64,000 nt of DNA from Enchytraeus crypticus (GCA_905160935.1 CAJHZI010000533.1:2818001-2882000); one strand, 5' to 3'. Counted from the stretch's first letter, positions 17,476 through 27,099 are shown. Numbers and translations are program-made. Notes: generated from the letters alone by a model not told the origin.

Positions 17476-20400
17476 ATTTCAGCAAAGATATGCAATGAGA
17501 AGAGAGAGAGGAGGTGAGGGATTGATTTGGGAGAGTTAGAAATATTGAAAGAATAACAATTTCACTTTGCTTATATAATTATCTCTCTCTCTTAGTGCAC
17601 TGTTTACTGTCAGGTCCATGGCATATAACGATTCCACTCTTCTCTGCCTACCACTTTCCTCTTCATGCCTACATACGAGTGGAGCTTTAGATTATTGGTA
17701 ACATTCCTTTGATATACCATTATTCTTGGGGGATTCTGCTTATGATGAGGTGGGCCCCCTATGTCTTCCTCAGCTTGGACTAACATTTACTGGGCAGGGT
17801 CGTCATTCCCTGAGAAAACTATCCTACTTACCCATAAATATAATTTCTTTTTCTCCTAGTGCACTGCCTACTGTCAGGTCCATGGTACATAACGCCTCGA
17901 CTCTTCTCTGTCTTCCTCTTAATAAGAGGAAGGCGGAAATATAATTATATGAAATAAATTATCCTGTGCTATCATTAATGTTGTTAATATTAGGCCTAAG
18001 TGTTCTAATTCGATGAGATCAATAACAAATTGCTCGCAAACCTTTGCAATATCAAACTGGAACGCGTCTTTGAAATACTTTGGTTGTGTGATGATCATGA
18101 GATAAAAGCTCCAGCTGCGACAGAAGTTGGCGATGATGATCGCGTAGACTGGAGCGGACTTAAGGAACTCCATCCATGGGATCTTCTGCAATATTATGAA
18201 ATAATTCACTTTACTTTGGACTGATTTTCTGGATTTAGGAATTTGCACCGTTTTTGGACCTTCTTTTTTCTCGCCGGCTTGATTTTGTCTCAATAGTGCT
18301 CGATGTTGTCATTAATGACTGTAGCACTCTAATTGTTGTTGTTGTAGTTATTTTTATTATTATTATTATTAAATAAAATGCCGAGAATAGAATAATTATT
18401 TAATAAATACATCTAAACAAACTAAAGCTAATGTTAACGTCAGGTTTCTCACTCGAAAGCGATGTCAGTGACGGGTGAGCCCAGGATTTGAACCCAGTAA
18501 CTACTGATCCGCGGTCTAATGTCTTATCGACATCGCCATCGGTTCCAGCCAAATAATAATAATAATGCAGAATAATATAATAATTGAATACAATTGCTAC
18601 AAAATTTTCTAATCCCGAACTTCTCGCAAACTGGGATTGAAAAGAAGAAGACGATGATGTTAGTGATTACTGACGCATGGATGAATCTATGATAAAAATG
18701 ATTTGATAAACATATTTATCAACTATAATATTACTTTTTTTTATCGGTGTGAGGTATGATAAATTAATAGACAGACTACGTGGAAAAATTTTATTTTTTT
18801 TAAATTTCTTTTTTTAAATGCCCTGGACTGTAAAGGTCCCTGGGCTAAAAAATAAGATAAAAGAGACTTTATTTAATTAAAAGTTTTTAAAAAGCGATTA
18901 AAAAGCGATTGCCTATTGCCTTTGAGACCCTGGGGCCCATCAACTCTCTCGCATCAGACTTTATTGACGAAATAGGCAGGAGGACCAGCGCCATAACTGG
19001 TGATAAGCGCGAAAAATCTTTTCTGTGGCAGCGACTGTCTATTGCTCTCCAGCGATTCAATGCAGTCTGCTTCAGTGGCACTTTGGCTAAAGCGGCTTCC
19101 CAGAGTGCAGAGGAATTATTTTAATCGCTTTTTAAAAACTTTTAATTAAATAAAGTCTCTTTTATCTTATTTTTTAGCCGTGGAAAAATTGAAAATATTA
19201 CAATTTTAGAGATCTATAAAATACGTATTAAAGAGATATTTTTTCTTTATTGAAGAGTGGCATACTGAATGATTTTGATAAAAATTCGTATTTTGATACG
19301 AAGAAAAAGCAATGTATAGAAATGTGTGGAAGTGTTACATGCCATGGACCTGCCAATGGGCAGTGCAATAGGGGAGAGAAAGAAAGAGAGAGAGAGAGAG
19401 AGATTACATAATCAGTTATTTATAAGTTGTCCATAGTAATTAACCAGATATTCAGATAAAGTAAGACAAAATATTTAATCAAGATTACGTAATTTCGTAG
19501 TTACACCTCCTAGTCTTATAAATGCAGCTGAACATATTGACAAGCTAGTTTCACGTCCATGTCTGAACGAATAATGAATCAGTTCATTGTATTGCTGTTT
19601 TCCAGACTGCTTAAAAACGATGAGATTTATTTGGGCTTTTCCAGAGTACATGGACAGATTTTATGGTTCAATTGAATTACTTAATTGCCAGAAATGATTA
19701 TTGCAGTAGTGCTTAAATGTCATTGTATAGTTACAGACTTTAATTAATTCTACGAGGCTATAAGTGCAGCAGCAATAACAAATTAACTATTCAATAACAT
19801 TAAGCATTCATTCGACTAGTGTGGGTTAATTTATTCATTCGCTCGGTCTTCGTCTGTAATCATTCGTTCATTCCTTCTATCAAATATTCATTAATTTATT
19901 CACTCATTATTTTGAAATTAAAGAAATTTTATTCCTTTTGTCGTTGGTTAGTCGATCAGTCAGTCAAACGATTATTCATTCATTCAATCATTCCGGAATT
20001 CATTCTTACAACCTGTCCAGGAATTATGGACGCTGAATCCGCTGTGGCATTCTCGATGAAGAGTCGTTCATCTTCAGTAATGGTCACGTGATTGGCTGGT
20101 TTATCAGATGACATGAGAAACCAGCCGATGAACCATATGATGCCCAACCAACCTGCAAAATAAATTTTTAAAAGAAATATCAATTACAAACATGTAAAAT
20201 TATACAAGACTGTGTGTCAAATTGTGTAAAACAATACAAAAGCATTTAAAACCGTATAAACTGTGTAAGATTATATACAACATGTACTAAACGTACGTAT
20301 GAAACTGTGTAAAACCTTCCAAAACCATGTAAAATCGTGTCAAACTGTGTAAACCATGTAAAACTGCATAAGACCATGAAAAAATATGTAAAATAGCGTA

Positions 20401-23400
20401 TGTAAAACCATGTAAATTCATTTAACCGCACCAATAGCATGTCCTTTTTCATGGGAAGCATAGAGCCTTTTGTTAATTAAAATTTATCTATGAACTGTAA
20501 CAAATTCTAAATCAAAACTGAAGTAGTTGTTTAAGAATTCATGTTAGAACTGACCAATCAGCTACAGCCAAGCGGAATAGAATCAATCAATGAGTCAATT
20601 ATTCAATCACAAACCAGAAAATAAGTGAGAAGCTATTATGTCAATCCTTTAAGAACAAATATTAAATAAGGAATCAATATAATCTACTTAAAAGAGGCAG
20701 AGGCAAGCCGAGATTAGGTATGTTAGATGATTTAAAGACCCAATCATACGTGGACATGAAGAGGAAAGCGGAAGACAGAGAAGAGTGGAGGCGTTATATA
20801 CCATGGACCTGTCAGTAGGCAGTATATCTATAAATTTGTTTATCTATGAATTTTTTATCGCTTCACAGCATAAAGGCATTAATAAGTGATTTAGATTTAA
20901 AAGCCTGATGAGGTTCCGTAGCATAAATTAATGATAAATAAATGCGACCAACCGTATACATAGAAGCACGCGTCCCATCCCAGGTAGTCTGTCAATATAC
21001 CAGAGAGTGGCATTCCCACCACAGCCCCTGCGTACGAGCCTGGGTAAGACAATTAGGCGAATAAATCAATTTAATTAGCGCTTAATTAAATATCTAGTTG
21101 ATTATTTTTCTGACTACTTTTTAAATCTATATCAAATATTCTAATATATCATTATCACAGAACGTAATTCAATATTTAGACAAAATTATAATTAGTAAAT
21201 TTAAATTTTTACACAATTTGACGCAATTAAATTATCAATCTGGAAAGATAAGATTAATCTGCCAAAGTTTTCGATGGTTTTTTCGCATAAATTACCATGA
21301 TCAATCCTTCAATTATTAGATTATATTGTGACGTGAATTCTGACACATATTTTAAACACATTTAGTAATGATTCAAACAGTAACTCGCCGTGGCTCCAGA
21401 GGAAAGGTTACATTCTTCGGTATTTTTGCCTAATCACTGTTTGCTCATAATTGACTTTGATTACATTTTCGATCGAATCTCTAGACATAATTTTTTCGAA
21501 ATGCACAAATCAACTGGAGCGTTTACTCGATCTTTAGGAACTCTTCTTCGGAGCGTTACCACATTATATTAAAAACTGATGACGTCATATGAGTGTTATT
21601 TCAGCACCTCCAATAATTTTCACTACGTCTATTATCCAGCGTACACATAAACAACGCCATTATTGTTAAATTGCAGCTGTCGTCTAAGACAGCATTGAGC
21701 AGCACGAAACCAAAAGCAAAACCAATGTGAAGAATGGGTCAATTAAAAGATGAAAAAACTAATAAAACGATATTTATAAAAAATGTATGGAATAGAATAA
21801 TGTTATATTCTTTTGCAAAATAAATAGCATTGAACTACATTAAAATGCATCATCCAAGATGCCATCGAATGATATTTAATTTAATTTAATTTATTCATCA
21901 CATCATGGTCAATTCTGACAAACATATGTGCTTGCACACAGAAAGTTCAACCATATGTGTGATCGGTAATAAAGGCCGTGACGGCACTAACATATACCGG
22001 TTGTACAATTGATAAAAGTAAAGTATAAAAGCAGCGAATAAATTCAAACATCTTATATTAAGGAATATAAGAATACTTATTTTAATGACTTAGAAAGTTC
22101 TATTTATCTTCAACCTTACCACAAAATGATATGGTAGCTAATCTAGATCTTTCCATTGGAGGGGCCCAGTGTCTCCAGATACCATGACAAGCAGGATACG
22201 TTACACCCTGTACAGATGGCATTAAAATAGATACGTTACACCCTGTATAGATAACATAAAAATAGATGCGTTTCACCCTGTATAGAAAAAAATAAATACG
22301 CTACACCCTGTATAGATGACATCAAATAGATACGTTACACCATATATGTATAACTCATGGACACTGGATGGAAAAGAGAGATGGAAAAGATAGGTCTTCA
22401 ACTGCCTATGGAACAGCTCATAGGAAAGCAAAGGCCGATGTGTTTCAAACTAAGCTTATTATGACTTTGTTATAAGTGTTAAGATAAGTTAATTGAATGC
22501 TTCATCAAAAGTGAATGTTTGTCTACAAGTCATGTGTCGAAATAAATACTATTTAAAAATAATTGAATACTATTTAACTATTATTAAATTTTTAATGCTA
22601 TTATTTAAAATGATAGAATACTATTTAAGTCTAATTGTATTTTTCAGTAGAGAGAATAGGATGCGTCAGTAGGTCACTGACCTCCACGAGACCTTGAAGA
22701 ATCCTTACAAACATGGCAAGAGAGTAGTGAACACGACAGGCTCCGGGAAGCAGCAGGTTCAAGAATGAGGACATCGCTATAGCGCTACCAAATACGCTGC
22801 AACAATTAATCAATTCTCTAAGTAATCAATCAATTCTCTAAGTAATCAATCAATTCTCTAAGTAATCAGGTACTCAATGAATTTCCCATTTGACTATTAA
22901 TCAAATATATCAATCAATTAAATAATCAAAGAGTGAATTTATTTACATTACTGACGGTGTGTCAAATAAAAAAGGAGAGCGGTTTATCAAATCTTTTACA
23001 CTTTGTAGCGTGTGATGGCAAGGCGCATAGCAAACTTACCCATTGGGCAGAATGCCACCGGTTCGAATCTCGGCCGGACCGCCTCTGAAGTATCCCCTGT
23101 TGTACACTGAAGACGTTAAATTGAAGCGCTTTATAATAATTTTACAGCTATACAATTAGTGTGAATGTTTTTGCTACCGCAGCTTTCTATTCTACCTGTC
23201 CTACAAAAAGAACAGGTAGATCTACACATACCATACCAACCATTAGAATGCTGTGTTATCCATTACAACATCAAACATTATTCAGACAAATCCAAGCCTA
23301 TGAAGAGACAGGTAAAGGGATTATTATGAAATTAAATCGTTCTGCGTTCATGAAATCTTAAATTTAACGCAGACCTTTACAGTATTCTGTTGTCAGAAAC

Positions 23401-26400
23401 ACGGACTACTTTATGCTATAAACATGTTAACGTAATTCCTGAAAAGCACCAATTCGCTGATTTAGCGAAATGATATATTAATTAATTACTTATTTACTTA
23501 ATAATTAATTTATGATCAATCAATCAATAAAAATTTAATGTCCGGTTCCTCACCAAAAGGCACTGTCAGGGACGTCTTTTGCAGACTCTGTAAAAACTCA
23601 AGCCAAAACACCACACAATGACTACTGAGCTTACAAAGACTACAAGAGAAAGTGAGATCAAAACAGTGCAAGTCCAAGATCCAAGATGATAAGTAGACAA
23701 CATACAGGTTAGCTGGAAGCCTGGATGCGAGGTAGCCTCCTGGTATCTGAGTGACGAGGTAGCCCCAGAAGAATGAACTATCCACCAGTCCAACAATAGA
23801 GGGTGGCCAATCAAACTCAGGTGGCTACAGAAAGAATAACCACAGCTTAACAATAACCAATAATCCCCTAATGGTTATTTCACCTGAGAATCGATCATTT
23901 CTAATGCCACGACTGAATCTACAGATTTAGCTAATGGGAAAAGCTATATGGACCGTCGCCTCTTTGAGGTGGTTTCCACTGGTGCGATGAGAGAATAAAG
24001 TTTGTTATTATTGTTTATATTTTCTTATGGTTTTAGGCTTTATTGAATCACGAAGCCAAACATCATGCTTTAATATCGACATGGATAATGATAATTAATA
24101 TTTAGAGCAGCCGGGTGTTAGGAGCGTCTGTCGTCATTGGGATATGCTTGCTAGCTTGGAGTATGAATGGCCCGGTGGGTACATTTTACTTGATTTTACT
24201 TTGTGGAATATTAGTTTAGTGTTACTTAGTTTATATCTTGCAGTCTGTTGTGTCCGGAACACTGAAGAATAGACAAACCGTCAGCTGCACGTGTCGCAAA
24301 ATGATGACTAAGCAAGAACTGAAGACAGCGGCAGAAAATATCCTTAGAATCAATATTTTCTGGCATCTAAGTACGTTCATTTTAAATACAAAAATGTAAT
24401 GTGTTGATATAATGGCGTTTATTGATGAAAAAGGTTTAAAAATTAAATAAGCCATCACAGTTTTAAGAATGCATCTGTATAATTATCACAAATAAAATTC
24501 ACCGCAGTAAGTTAAACACGTTAATCGATGATGCCTTCCTTTGAATTATTAAATATATGACGGATAGTAGAATTAAACAAGTTTTCTGAGATTTATTTTT
24601 AACATATCAAATTAATTTCATTTACACTTTCTCTTTCTCTCTCACTCCCTCTATACTGAATGAGATAACTGGTGCTAAGAATTAAATTGTGCCTTGGAGG
24701 TCTTCTTTCATCGAGCAAAGAGACATATAAATATTTCATCCGGTCAATATAACATCCATGGAAGCATCAGAGGATGCGAGCCAATGTAATCTCCAATGCA
24801 AACAATGAGTTTTCAATACATCATGATCTGCTATCATAGACAAATTGATATAAATCCGATCAACAGCAGCCATCCGTCTTTCTGGCCAAAAATAGTAAAA
24901 GCACTACACAGATATTGTGATATTCTTGCCAAAATTTACAGAAAAGTTAATTATTCAATTTATTTATGAGTACTATTAGGAACATCGGCTTGATTTTGTC
25001 TTAATAGTACTCGATGTCGTCATTGATGACTGTAGCACTCTAATTGCTGTTATGTTAGGTATTGTCATGGATCAGGTAAAAGAGCTGTATGCAGAATTGG
25101 TAATGCATGTGAAGTCTTTACAAACTGCAATATATTTGTAAGAGCAATAAAATTGATGTGGGACTAAAGAAAACGATATGATATTATTCTAAGACCTAGG
25201 AGTACTTTTTTCAGCACGATCAACAAGATTGAGAAAATTGAACATTTCATTGGAAAAAGTTGTGAGGATTGTTGACGATTGAAACGAATTGATGAATGTT
25301 GCCTTATGTTCTGTTCAGATTGTAAGAAACTCATGATAATGGCTGCTAGGTACAATTTTTAATTAGAAAGGGTTAAAAAATAAAAACAAAATGATGGTTC
25401 CTCTCCACCTCGCTATAGTCCCGATAGCGTATGTAATATTAATTTTATGTCTGTTATCCAATCCAAGTAGTATTAATGAATCCAACTATTAATTAATCCA
25501 AGTAGTCGAGACTTTGAAAATTCATCCAAATTACCAATAGTCCTGATGTAATTGGAGGCTTTTAGATCAGACATATCTATACCTCAATCTGCATTCATTC
25601 TCAAAGGTCATGGCTTTTCTTAATAAATATTTAATAAGCTGCGAGTATGCCCTAATGGAACTGAATACAAGTAATAACAGTTTATTTCAAGTAATATTAA
25701 TTTATTAATATAATATTGGAGTGAAATATGTAATACATTGTAAGTGTTTAATCTGGTTAAAATTCAAAGTCGAAATTTATCTGCAGTTGGTATTAGGCAC
25801 TATTATTTCTATACGCTCAAATCACAAGAAGTATTTATATGAAGTATGCAGCAGTATTGGCATAATTTTCAATCATTGCCATATAGGCCTATTTTCGCTG
25901 CGTTTTCTTGCTTAGTTTGCTAATTAAAGATTTAATTTTCTTCTCACCCCGCGATTGTGAGCAATCGTACTTTAGTACTATACAACAACCTCGCTTGTAC
26001 TGATTTAGGAATAATCTCCCGCATGACGACATTTTTCATAGAAGACAGAACTGAAACTTAAACATTTGCATCGCGGTTTTACGACTCACGGTTGAATAAT
26101 TTATCCAACCCGTCCACAATTACCAAAATCTACGTAAAACTATATTAAAAAGTAATAAGGAATATACCCGCTTGTGTCCGCGAGTTGCTAAAGAATAGAC
26201 CAACCGTAGACTACACGTGTCATAAAGGGCGATAAAGCACTAAGATCCAAACCAACGACAGAAAGGGTCTTCGTTTGGGGAAGGCTGAAGCTCAAGAAGA
26301 TTGCTAAAATGCTCTAAAACGAATGAGAAAAAATTCTATTCCTATCCCGACACTAGTTAAACTGGGATTCAAGGGATGATGATGATGGTGATGATGATGA

Positions 26401-27005
26401 TAATGATAATGACGATGATGATGATGATAATGATGATGATGATGATGATAATGATGATGACGATGATGATGATGATGATAATGAGGAGGATTATGAGGAT
26501 GAAGATGATGAAATAATAATGACGATGATGATGACGATAATAATGACGATGACGACGATGACGATGATGATGATAAAGTAATCAGGGTTATAAGGAATAG
26601 ACTCACCTCAACCACAGTGCGATTCTCCTCCCCTAGTATGGTAGGTACAATATTGGACCAAGCTGCCGTTTTATTGTCTGTCATCTTCAGAATGGCCAGA
26701 CCCATGTTACATCTGATACCGAAAGATATACAGAACCCTATGCTGCTCATAAGAGCCATGCCAAACCTTGTGCTGAAGGGACAGCAACAGCAACAGTAGA
26801 AGTAACAGCATCTTCGGCAGTCGTCCACGTTTTCCTGCACGGGTCCCTCCAGTTTTTCCACAGTCTTCTTCACTCGAGTTTTTGTTGTAAGATACATGGT
26901 GTCGACCTGGTGAAATTTTCTCGGAAGTGGTTTTCCAGTTTCGTCGGATACTTCGTCGAGTTCACCATAGGTAACATCCCCGTCGTATTCGTCCTTAAAT
27001 ACCAT
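12403..27005 (-). CDS. VGLUT: vesicular glutamate transporter (SLC17A6/7/8 type), 11 coding exons, complete
   Basis: A vesicular glutamate transporter, a 12-helix major-facilitator protein of synaptic vesicles that loads glutamate using the proton-pump voltage. Minus-strand exons in order: 27005-26607, 23824-23706, 22796-22682, 22207-22120, 21039-20953, 20152-20013, 18185-18042, 16832-16700, 15681-15571, 14729-14602 and 12834-12403. All boundaries are GT-AG, phases agree, and the sum is 1,896 nt (631 residues plus TAA). Family signatures are [96 protein letters not shown] and [11 protein letters not shown]. Arg204 and Glu211 sit where VGLUT2 has Arg184 and Glu191; Asp148 replaces the equivalent of His128. 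The N-tail has a cysteine cluster and the C-tail is acidic. The start ATG (27005) has an A at -3 and G at +4; 5' UTR exons were not found. Confidence 0.93.
13040..13185. repeat. (TC)n tract in VGLUT intron 10
   Basis: Interrupted TC repeats, pure over the last ~30 bases. Confidence 0.9.
14168..14550 (+). mobile_element. RTE-like LINE, C-terminal coding end and 3' UTR
   Basis: The plus strand reads [13 protein letters not shown], then INKDLKTL and, after an in-frame stop, [13 protein letters not shown], the usual end of an RTE-like reverse transcriptase ORF. From 14352 the 3' UTR continues (GGTCTAAATTTTGACCCGC, GACGTCCCTGACATAGCC) to a (TTGA)n tail. It is 5'-truncated, in VGLUT intron 10. It identifies the 3' ends at 891, 3650 and 23515 as LINE pieces. 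A coding-end fragment of the same family is at 25190-25345. Confidence 0.7.
14602..14729 (-). CDS. VGLUT: VGLUT exon 10: [18 protein letters not shown]
   Basis: The acceptor is GTTACAG and the donor GTAAGT. 42 full codons after the split Gly. [18 protein letters not shown] is almost diagnostic of VGLUTs. Confidence 0.95.
14880..15085 (+). mobile_element. retroelement family B, 3' fragment
   Basis: Reads [20 protein letters not shown]-like coding, then TTTTAATTAAATAAAGTC and the CAGTGC terminus. 5'-truncated, in VGLUT intron 9-10. Confidence 0.65.
15107..15345 (-). mobile_element. retroposon tail and diverged S1 SINE, reverse
   Basis: 15107-15160 is the inverted AAACGGACGTTAAACC-type tail. 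15215-15345 is an S1 SINE with most B-box bases kept but many changes. Confidence 0.55.
15571..15681 (-). CDS. VGLUT: VGLUT exon 9: FGLEA...[10 protein letters not shown]
   Basis: The acceptor is TGCTGTAG and the donor GTAAAT. Two bases complete Gly at the start and one base is left at the end. It codes [20 protein letters not shown] and [13 protein letters not shown]. Confidence 0.92.
15750..15992. repeat. 14-bp minisatellite in VGLUT intron 8
   Basis: TTATGATAATTAAC repeats about 17 times, nearly identical except for two shortened units. It begins about 70 bases upstream (minus sense) of the exon 9 acceptor. Confidence 0.95.
16040..16270 (-). mobile_element. S2 SINE, reverse, diverged
   Basis: Matches 60125-60352 in order: GATATC, AGGCAATTTA, GAGATTTTACTC, GGAAT-GAACCCACGAG and CACTTAAAACTTCATGACG. 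Confidence 0.7.
16580..16675 (+). repeat. retroposon 3' tail
   Basis: AAGACGTCCCTGATATCATC and GAGGAAACGGACGCTAAACC with a TTATT tail. It ends about 25 bases from the exon 8 donor. Confidence 0.55.
16700..16832 (-). CDS. VGLUT: VGLUT exon 8: [21 protein letters not shown]
   Basis: The acceptor is TTGTTGTAG and the donor GTGCGT. Phase 0 in, one base left over at the end. It codes [30 protein letters not shown] and VRKLFNCGG. Confidence 0.93.
17405..17475. repeat. (GA)n and (GATA)n microsatellite
   Basis: GAGA and GATA units over about 70 bases in VGLUT intron 7. Confidence 0.9.
17578..17940 (-). mobile_element. composite retroposon T plus a second LINE-A 3' end, reverse
   Basis: 17578-17705 is a LINE-A 3' end in reverse (CTCTTAGTGCACTG, GGTCCATGGCATATAACG). 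17705-17835 is the T head, in the same order as at 11770. 17840-17940 is another LINE-A end (TAGTGCACTGCCTACTGTC). Confidence 0.7.
18042..18185 (-). CDS. VGLUT: VGLUT exon 7: [18 protein letters not shown]
   Basis: 48 whole codons with acceptor ATATTGCAG and donor GTTTGC. It codes [20 protein letters not shown] and [20 protein letters not shown], matching VGLUT helix 7. Confidence 0.93.
18225..18370 (+). mobile_element. S4 retroposon
   Basis: TTGCACCGTTTTTGGACC, TGTCTCAATAGTGCTCGATG and GACTGTAGCACTCTAATTG, with a (TTG)n tail and then (ATT)n. It starts about 40 bases from exon 7. Confidence 0.7.
18418..18549 (-). mobile_element. S1 SINE, reverse
   Basis: Full-length-like S1 with the B box GGGTTCAAATCCTGG and the GACGTTAACATTAGCTTT end. 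Confidence 0.85.
18825..19185 (+). mobile_element. retroelement family B with an inverted copy of its own 3' end
   Basis: 18900-19182 reads [40 protein letters not shown] and [20 protein letters not shown], then stop and the 3' end TTTTAATTAAATAAAGTC...TTTTTTAGCC. Immediately before it, 18825-18898 is the same 3' end in reverse, so about 75 bases form terminal inverted repeats. Related to family A at 30260 ([39 protein letters not shown]). Confidence 0.75.
19327..19412 (+). mobile_element. LINE-A 3' end with (GA)n tail
   Basis: ACATGCCATGGACCTGCCAA and GGGCAGTGCAATAGG, followed directly by (GA)n. Only the last ~55 bases of the element plus the tail remain. Confidence 0.7.
20013..20152 (-). 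CDS. VGLUT: VGLUT exon 6: WLGIIWF...cytosolic loop
   Basis: The acceptor is TTTTGCAG and the donor GTTGTA. It ends in phase 0. It codes [20 protein letters not shown] and the central loop [18 protein letters not shown]2 has HPTITDEERRYIE. Confidence 0.9.
20155..20430. repeat. diverged tandem repeat at the end of VGLUT intron 5
   Basis: Units close to AAACCATGTAAAACTGTGT (15-19 bp) recur with many changes. The array touches the exon 6 acceptor region. Confidence 0.6.
20690..20830 (+). mobile_element. LINE-A 3' end
   Basis: Reads [20 protein letters not shown] and [20 protein letters not shown], the last residues of the ORF at 45381, then the 3' end. About 140 bp, 5'-truncated. Confidence 0.8.
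20953..21039 (-). CDS. VGLUT: VGLUT exon 5: [13 protein letters not shown]
   Basis: The acceptor is TTACCCAG and the donor GTTGGT. The split Gly codon is completed at the start and one base is left at the end. It codes [20 protein letters not shown] and WDACFYVY. Confidence 0.9.
21050..22100. other. VGLUT intron 4, no repeat recognised in most of it
   Basis: AT-rich. A short interrupted ORF near 21390 is not credible as an exon. Nothing else recognised. Confidence 0.5.
22120..22207 (-). CDS. VGLUT: VGLUT exon 4: [11 protein letters not shown]...SFC
   Basis: The acceptor is CTGTACAG and the donor GTAAGG. It begins in phase 0 and ends after one base. It codes [20 protein letters not shown] and SRLATISFC. 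Its acceptor and first exon bases are tandemly repeated in the intron (see 22190-22345). Confidence 0.93.
22190..22345 (-). repeat. tandemly repeated 3' splice site of VGLUT exon 4
   Basis: The block TACGTTACACCCTGTAYAGA (plus strand) recurs with CACC at 22204, 22239, 22274, 22304 and, in damaged form, 22338, spacings of 30-35 bases. On the minus strand each copy reads CTRTACAGGGTGTAACGTA, i.e. the real acceptor plus the first exon bases. The copy at 22195-22213 is the true junction. Confidence 0.9.
22682..22796 (-). CDS. VGLUT: VGLUT exon 3: VFGSAIAM...[10 protein letters not shown]
   Basis: The acceptor is TTGTTGCAG and the donor GTCAGT. The first base completes Leu and the exon ends in phase 0. 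It carries the essential arginine (Arg204) and glutamate (Glu211), seven residues apart as in VGLUT2. A 22-bp tandem repeat lies directly upstream of the acceptor. Confidence 0.92.
22797..22870 (-). repeat. 22-bp triplicate at the exon 3 acceptor
   Basis: CAATTCTCTAAGTAATCAAT with two more bases repeats three times (plus strand), almost identical, starting about 10 bases from the acceptor. The branch region of intron 2 is therefore repeat-made. Confidence 0.85.
23005..23145 (+). mobile_element. tRNA-type SINE, family S5
   Basis: GATGGCAAGGCGCATAGCAA with a B box GGTTCGAATCTC, then a GAAGACGTTAAATTGAAGCG tail. A related copy is at 48700-48830 (GGTTCGAAT, CAGACGTTAAACAAAGC). Confidence 0.6.
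23515..23685 (-). mobile_element. RTE-like LINE 3' end, reverse
   Basis: Matches the 3' UTR at 14352-14550 in reverse (TCAATCAATCAAT, AGGGACGTC, GAGATCAAAACAGTGC). It ends about 20 bases from exon 2, just inside intron 2. Confidence 0.75.
23706..23824 (-). CDS. VGLUT: VGLUT exon 2: [16 protein letters not shown]
   Basis: The acceptor is TTCTGTAG and the donor GTATGT. It starts in phase 0 and ends after two bases. It codes [15 protein letters not shown], then the helix 2 signature. Asp of LVD is residue 148, opposite VGLUT2 His128. Confidence 0.92.
24235..24345 (+). repeat. interspersed repeat family R5
   Basis: GAACACTGAAGAATAGACAA and AGCAAGAACTGAAGACAGCG also occur at 26170-26250 and 43145-43250 with changes. 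Class unknown. Confidence 0.5.
25060..25345 (+). mobile_element. diverged RTE-like LINE coding fragment
   Basis: The part from about 25190 matches 14200-14360 (GACCTAGGAGTACTT, TCAGCACGATCAACAAGATT, TGCCTTATGTTCTGTTCAGA). The earlier part is uncertain. In VGLUT intron 1. Confidence 0.55.
25346..26160. other. VGLUT intron 1, nothing recognised
   Basis: AT-rich, no repeat or exon recognised. Confidence 0.5.
26335..26600. repeat. (GAT)n array next to the exon 1 donor
   Basis: Begins with the ATCCCGACACTAGTTAAACT head of the repeat at 4195, then about 230 bases of GAT/GAC/AAT units. In the sense direction the array begins about 25 bases after the exon 1 donor and reads poly-Ser/His if the intron is retained. 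Confidence 0.9.
26607..27005 (-). CDS. VGLUT: VGLUT exon 1: N-terminal tail and first helix
   Basis: 133 codons, phase 0 at the donor GTGAGT (minus). The tail has [19 protein letters not shown] and [13 protein letters not shown], then helix 1 with [17 protein letters not shown] and a loop with possible N-glycosylation sites NKT and NRT. An acceptor-like TTTTGTCTTAG ends seven bases before the ATG (exon edge 27012), so a 5' UTR exon is expected upstream. Confidence 0.88.
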
Positions 27006-27099
27006 CTTGGCTCTAAGACAAAACAAGTAGGCATAAAAGGAGTCAGTAATATTTATTGCTTCTAATTGAGAGCAACATCATTATAAACCGGAGTAAGTT

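Noticed and set aside
26304-26600. Extension of VGLUT exon 1 into a Ser/His-rich tail
   Set aside because: A good donor GTGAGT ends the exon at 26607, and the joined exon 2 restores the family sequence; the tail is translated (GAT)n.
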